9,143 nt of DNA from JBMOLK01 sp049325575 (lineage in GTDB: Bacteria; Bacillota; Clostridia; Acetivibrionales; Acetivibrionaceae). The translations under genes were made by a program, and so were the position numbers. Below are positions 6,693 to 9,143 of the stretch, piece by piece. The DNA is taken from assembly GCA_049325575.1 (NCBI GenBank), contig JBMOLK010000197.1, forward strand, positions 1 to 9,143. The letters run 5' to 3'. The notes beneath the pieces were generated by a model. The model worked only from the letters and a program-made list of their open reading frames with translations, did no database searches and was not told the DNA's origin. The stretch's first letter is position 1. Each line of letters starts with the position of its first letter.

Positions 6693-7337
6693 CTAAAACT
6701 TGGTAAATTTGGCAACAAGTTTTCCTACTATGGTAACGTCATTTTTATCAAATACTTCTTTTCCGATTAGGTCGCTGTCTGCTTTTAAAACAACAAAATC
6801 CGGATTTTCATGACTATTGTAATATCTCAAAAGGACATGGTTTTCATACAATACTAAGACGATATCTCCATCATTTAATTTGGATTCCCTATCAATTATC
6901 AGGGTATCTTCATACTTTATTCCACTGTTTAGAAGACTGTTATCAGGACACTTGATAATAAAGCAGTCGCTTTCCTCCTCAAATAAGCTTGAGGGTATTG
7001 GATAATACTTAATGATATTATAAACATTAAGAAAATCTTCAATGTTACGTTTACTTATTTTCTTAATTTTGGGCAAGTATACATGTGGAGCATATTGGGA
7101 GTTATTTGAAACAAGCTGTATGGATCTTGCCATTCCAACTTCTCTTTTGATGACGCCCTTTTGTTCCAATCTGTTTAATATTCCCTGTACAGCTCCCGGC
7201 GTCTTTTCTCCAACCATTTCACCGATTTCCCTGACGGTAGGAGGTATCCCTTTCGACCTAATAAATGACTCAATTGCCGAATAAACCTTTTTTTGTTTAG
7301 AAGTTAAGAAATTAAAATCTGAAGACACTTTGACCAT
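6693..7337 (-). CDS. LexA-like (S24/LexA fold) transcriptional regulator, probably non-cleaving
   Basis: 214-residue protein with the LexA layout. Residues about 11-75 form a LexA winged helix-turn-helix: LTSKQKKVYSAIESFIRSKG, then IPPTVREIGEMVG (31-43), a recognition region TPGAVQGIL and RLEQKGVIKR. Residues about 85-214 look like the LexA/S24 beta domain. DNSLLNSGI (132-140) aligns with the GDSMxxxGI box, keeping a serine (Ser134). DGDIVLVLYENHVLLRYY (156-173) aligns with the strand that carries the catalytic lysine, but leucine (about 170) stands there. The Ala-Gly cleavage site is also absent: LPKIKKIS (88-95) occupies that region. It therefore resembles LexA but probably does not self-cleave, and is unlikely to be the true SOS repressor. 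The apparent ATG directly abuts AAAAGG; the in-frame GTG at minus 7328-7326 (residue 4) lies 9 nt after it and may be the real start. Divergent from the isoaspartyl dipeptidase gene. Confidence 0.82.
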   Translation of the reverse strand: MVKVSSDFNFLTSKQKKVYSAIESFIRSKGIPPTVREIGEMVGEKTPGAVQGILNRLEQKGVIKREVGMARSIQLVSNNSQYAPHVYLPKIKKISKRNIEDFLNVYNIIKYYPIPSSLFEEESDCFIIKCPDNSLLNSGIKYEDTLIIDRESKLNDGDIVLVLYENHVLLRYYNSHENPDFVVLKADSDLIGKEVFDKNDVTIVGKLVAKFTKF

Positions 7338-7373
7338 CCTTTTATTTTTATTATTGTATCTAAATAAAACTAT

Positions 7374-7390
7374 GTACCCATTAAGGGTAC
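7374..7390. repeat. Perfect inverted repeat GTACCC-N5-GGGTAC, candidate operator
   Basis: Two perfect 6-bp arms (7374-7379 and 7385-7390) around ATTAA, GC-richer than the surroundings, 36 bp upstream of the LexA-like start. The position and symmetry suit autoregulation by a dimeric regulator. It is unlike the Firmicute SOS box (GAAC-N4-GTTC), which fits the altered recognition region of the LexA-like protein. Which protein binds it is inference. Confidence 0.5.
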
Positions 7391-7397
7391 TTGATCC

Positions 7398-7425
7398 GGC
7401 CTCTTACAATTTATTACAAGGGGCC
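7398..7425. repeat. Hairpin-forming inverted repeat upstream of the LexA-like gene
   Basis: GGCCTCTT (7398-7405) pairs with AAGGGGCC (7418-7425): seven Watson-Crick pairs and one T-G pair in plus-strand RNA, with a 12-nt loop. No T-run follows on either strand, so it is not a normal terminator. TTACAA occurs twice across the loop (7404-7409 and 7414-7419). It sits just beyond the 7374-7390 repeat. Confidence 0.4.
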
Positions 7426-7693
7426 AAAATAAGTAGTTGTGAATAGATTTACATAAAACATCAGAATATAGTTTAGCAAAGATATAGTGTTTTATCAACT
7501 TTAATTAATAGAAATAATGTAAATATAAAGTATTAGTGCATATACATTTGTTTATAGAATTGGGAAAAGGTTAACGCAATTTAAATCAATATAAATAGTT
7601 TAGATAACAAATACTAGAATTTACAAAGATTATTACAAGTATTCTTTTTATTATTTTGTACACTATACCTTATTAATAACTTTTATTTATATC

Positions 7694-7706
7694 AGGAGGA
7701 AAAGTG
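7694..7706 (+). promoter_or_regulatory. Shine-Dalgarno fixing a GTG start for the isoaspartyl dipeptidase gene
   Basis: AGGAGG (7694-7699) is followed by AAAA and then GTG (7704-7706). No other start is plausible nearby: the next in-frame ATG, about 14 codons in, would remove the first strand of the protein. The 4-nt gap is short but workable for so strong a site. Confidence 0.7.
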
Positions 7707-8858
7707 TTTAAGCTTTTAAAAGGTGGAATATGCTATAGTCCCATGTATATTGGGAAAAAAGATATTCTGGTGGTACAGAACAAAATTTATAAAGTTGAAG
7801 ATGGTATTGATGGCATTAGCGGGCTTGAAGTACAAGTAATTGACTGCAGCGACAAAATAGTTTGTCCGGGCTTTATAGACCAGCATATCCATATTATAGG
7901 CGGTGGAGGAGAGGAAGGGCCGGCTAGCAGAATACCTGAAATTATGCTGACGGATGTAATAAACGCCGGTATTACAACAGTTGTTGGAGTTCTAGGTGTT
8001 GACAATATAACCAGGAGTATGGCAGGGCTTTTGGCAAAGGCCAGGGCTTTGGAAATGGAAGGATTGAACACTTATTTATATACCGGAAGCTATGGAGTTC
8101 CTACGGCTACACTTACGGGTAAGGTAATATCGGATATTTCCCTTATTGACAAGATTATAGGCGTGGGTGAAATAGCCATATCCGATCACAGGTCTTCACA
8201 CCCTTCCCTTGACATGCTAAGGGAGCTTTCTTACGAGGCAAGAGTCGGAGGGCTTCTTGGGAAAAAGGCCGGTGTTGTGCATATACACGTGGGAGATGGA
8301 AAAGAAGGCCTTAAACCCCTAATGGAATTGGTGGAAAGATCTGACTATCCTGTGGAAATGTTTGTACCAACGCACTTAAACAGGAATAAGACTCTTTTTA
8401 ATCAGGCAGTGGAATATGCAAAAGCGGGCGGATACATTGATTTTACTGCGGGAGAGACAGATAAGACCGGGTATACCGTTCCGGATGCCTTAAGGATGCT
8501 TTTTGATGCCAAGGTTCCCGGTGACAAAATTACAGTGTCATCTGATGCAAATGGAAGCATACCTTCAACTAATGGTATGGGAGTTGGGAAGGCCAGCCAG
8601 CTTTTGACTGATATCAGAAACAGTATTTTGACAAAGCACATTGATATGGAGTTTGTTCTTGGAACTGTTACCATAAATGTTGCAAAGGTATTAAAGCTCT
8701 ACCCACAGAAAGGTACATTGGAAGCCGGCAGTGATGCAGATATACTTGTCCTGAATAAGGATGATTTAAGCATAAATAATGTTTTGATAAATGGGGAACA
8801 ATTTATTGAGAATGGTGTAGTTTTAAGAAAAGGCCAGTATGAAAAGCAGTTGATGTAA
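7704..8858 (+). CDS. iadA: Isoaspartyl dipeptidase (beta-aspartyl-peptidase, amidohydrolase superfamily)
   Basis: 384 residues, close to the 390 of E. coli IadA, which hydrolyses beta-aspartyl dipeptides left from damaged proteins. It is cytoplasmic, with no signal peptide. Matching active-site marks are CPGFIDQHIHIIGGGGE (metal ligands His61 and His63, substrate Glu70), TGSYGVP (Tyr130), AISDHRSS (Arg163), HIHVGD (His195), PTHLNRN (His224, Arg227) and SSDANGS (Asp281, Ser285). The one difference is before AISDHR: E. coli has GVKCAISDHR with carboxylated Lys162 bridging two metals, while this protein has GVGEIAISDHR, placing Glu156 there. Glutamate does this job in other amidohydrolases such as NagA, so activity is plausible but metal use may differ. 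It starts at GTG. A small membrane protein gene follows after 51 bp without a terminator. Confidence 0.92.
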   Translation: MFKLLKGGICYSPMYIGKKDILVVQNKIYKVEDGIDGISGLEVQVIDCSDKIVCPGFIDQHIHIIGGGGEEGPASRIPEIMLTDVINAGITTVVGVLGVDNITRSMAGLLAKARALEMEGLNTYLYTGSYGVPTATLTGKVISDISLIDKIIGVGEIAISDHRSSHPSLDMLRELSYEARVGGLLGKKAGVVHIHVGDGKEGLKPLMELVERSDYPVEMFVPTHLNRNKTLFNQAVEYAKAGGYIDFTAGETDKTGYTVPDALRMLFDAKVPGDKITVSSDANGSIPSTNGMGVGKASQLLTDIRNSILTKHIDMEFVLGTVTINVAKVLKLYPQKGTLEAGSDADILVLNKDDLSINNVLINGEQFIENGVVLRKGQYEKQLM

Positions 8859-8909
8859 AAGTATGAATATCAATATACAAAGATGCAAATACTTAACTAG
8901 GGTGATATT

Positions 8910-9143
8910 ATGGAAAGAATTAATGCTCGTAGGGCTGCTGCAAGTAACATTGCTTTATTAGCAATAGGATGGATTTCAGCAATAGCATCATTATTTGGAT
9001 ATCCATTTATTTTTGGAGTGGTTGGTGTAATAATGGGAATCCTGGCAACAAAAAACGGCAGCAGGACAGGATTGGCTTTAATAGTGACAAGTATAGTTCT
9101 TATGGGTATAGGCTTGATTTTTAGCGGAGTCATAATGAATTAT
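8910..9143 (+). CDS. Small membrane protein, DUF4190-like (3' end outside the window)
   Basis: An open frame runs from ATG 8910 to the window edge (78 codons seen, no stop). The start has AGGGTGAT (8899-8906) just upstream. The visible part begins with the polar MERINARRAAASN and then has two hydrophobic segments (about 14-47 and 54-76), rich in Gly, Ile and Ala, joined by a short polar turn ATKNGSRTG (46-54). This pattern, with GVVGVIMGILATKNG between the helices, resembles DUF4190-type small membrane proteins of Firmicutes. Function is unknown. It lies 51 bp after the isoaspartyl dipeptidase gene on the same strand, so co-transcription is likely but not proven. Confidence 0.75.
   Translation, partial: MERINARRAAASNIALLAIGWISAIASLFGYPFIFGVVGVIMGILATKNGSRTGLALIVTSIVLMGIGLIFSGVIMNY

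Larger units (their letters stand above)
7338..7703. other. 366-bp divergent intergenic region, LexA-like gene / isoaspartyl dipeptidase gene
   Basis: AT-rich gap with no supported gene. The half next to the LexA-like gene holds a perfect inverted repeat (7374-7390) and a hairpin-forming repeat (7398-7425). The remaining ~270 bp (7426-7693) shows only AT-rich sequence and short imperfect repeats such as the twice-seen ATATAG near 7467 and 7483. No -35/-10 pair with good boxes and usable spacing was found for either gene. Confidence 0.5.

Noticed and set aside
7338..7703. SOS (LexA) box near the LexA-like gene
   Set aside because: No GAAC-N4-GTTC or close variant was found; the only strong repeat there is GTACCC-N5-GGGTAC.
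8859..8909. AAGTAT ... ATACTT as a terminator after the isoaspartyl dipeptidase gene
   Set aside because: Six weak pairs with a long loop and no T-run; more likely there is read-through into the next gene.

Overview
The window looks like a chromosomal piece of a low-GC, anaerobic, spore-former-type Firmicute. The best guess is a Clostridium of the cellulolytic (Ruminiclostridium-like) group. The basis is AT-rich intergenic DNA, strong AGGAGG-type ribosome binding sites, the small clostridial/archaeal-type LeuC, and the gene families present. The genus is inferred from general likeness, not from a search. No RNA genes, insertion sequences, CRISPR arrays or phage genes were seen.

Left part (1-3177). 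A UPF0316 membrane protein (DUF5698 plus DUF2179) is followed 51 bp later by an AraC-family regulator with an N-terminal cupin. On the other strand lies a chemoreceptor with six predicted membrane helices and no visible periplasmic sensor domain. The AraC and chemoreceptor genes meet tail to tail with only 2 bp between their stop codons.

Middle part (3178-6692). A 451-bp AT-rich gap holds the divergent control regions of the chemoreceptor and of leuCDB. The leu genes encode isopropylmalate isomerase (large and small subunits) and 3-isopropylmalate dehydrogenase, which are steps 2 and 3 of leucine synthesis after LeuA; leuA is not in the window. No T-box is recognisable in the leader. A perfect 17-bp palindrome sits 62 bp before leuC. 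A strong two-way terminator separates leuB from the convergent gene that follows.

Right part (6693-9143). A LexA-like protein is encoded on the minus strand. Its winged-helix DNA-binding domain is clear, but the Ala-Gly cleavage site and the catalytic lysine of LexA are not seen, so it is probably a non-cleaving regulator. Its upstream region carries a perfect GTACCC-N5-GGGTAC inverted repeat that does not resemble an SOS box. Divergent to it is an isoaspartyl dipeptidase (IadA family) in which the metal-bridging lysine appears to be replaced by glutamate. A small two-helix membrane protein, cut by the window edge, follows in the same direction.

Most of the window is ordinary. The points most worth checking are the LexA-like protein with its candidate operator, the IadA active-site change, the probable non-ATG start of the UPF0316 gene, and the palindrome before leuC. 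No clearly new multi-gene system can be claimed from this sequence.
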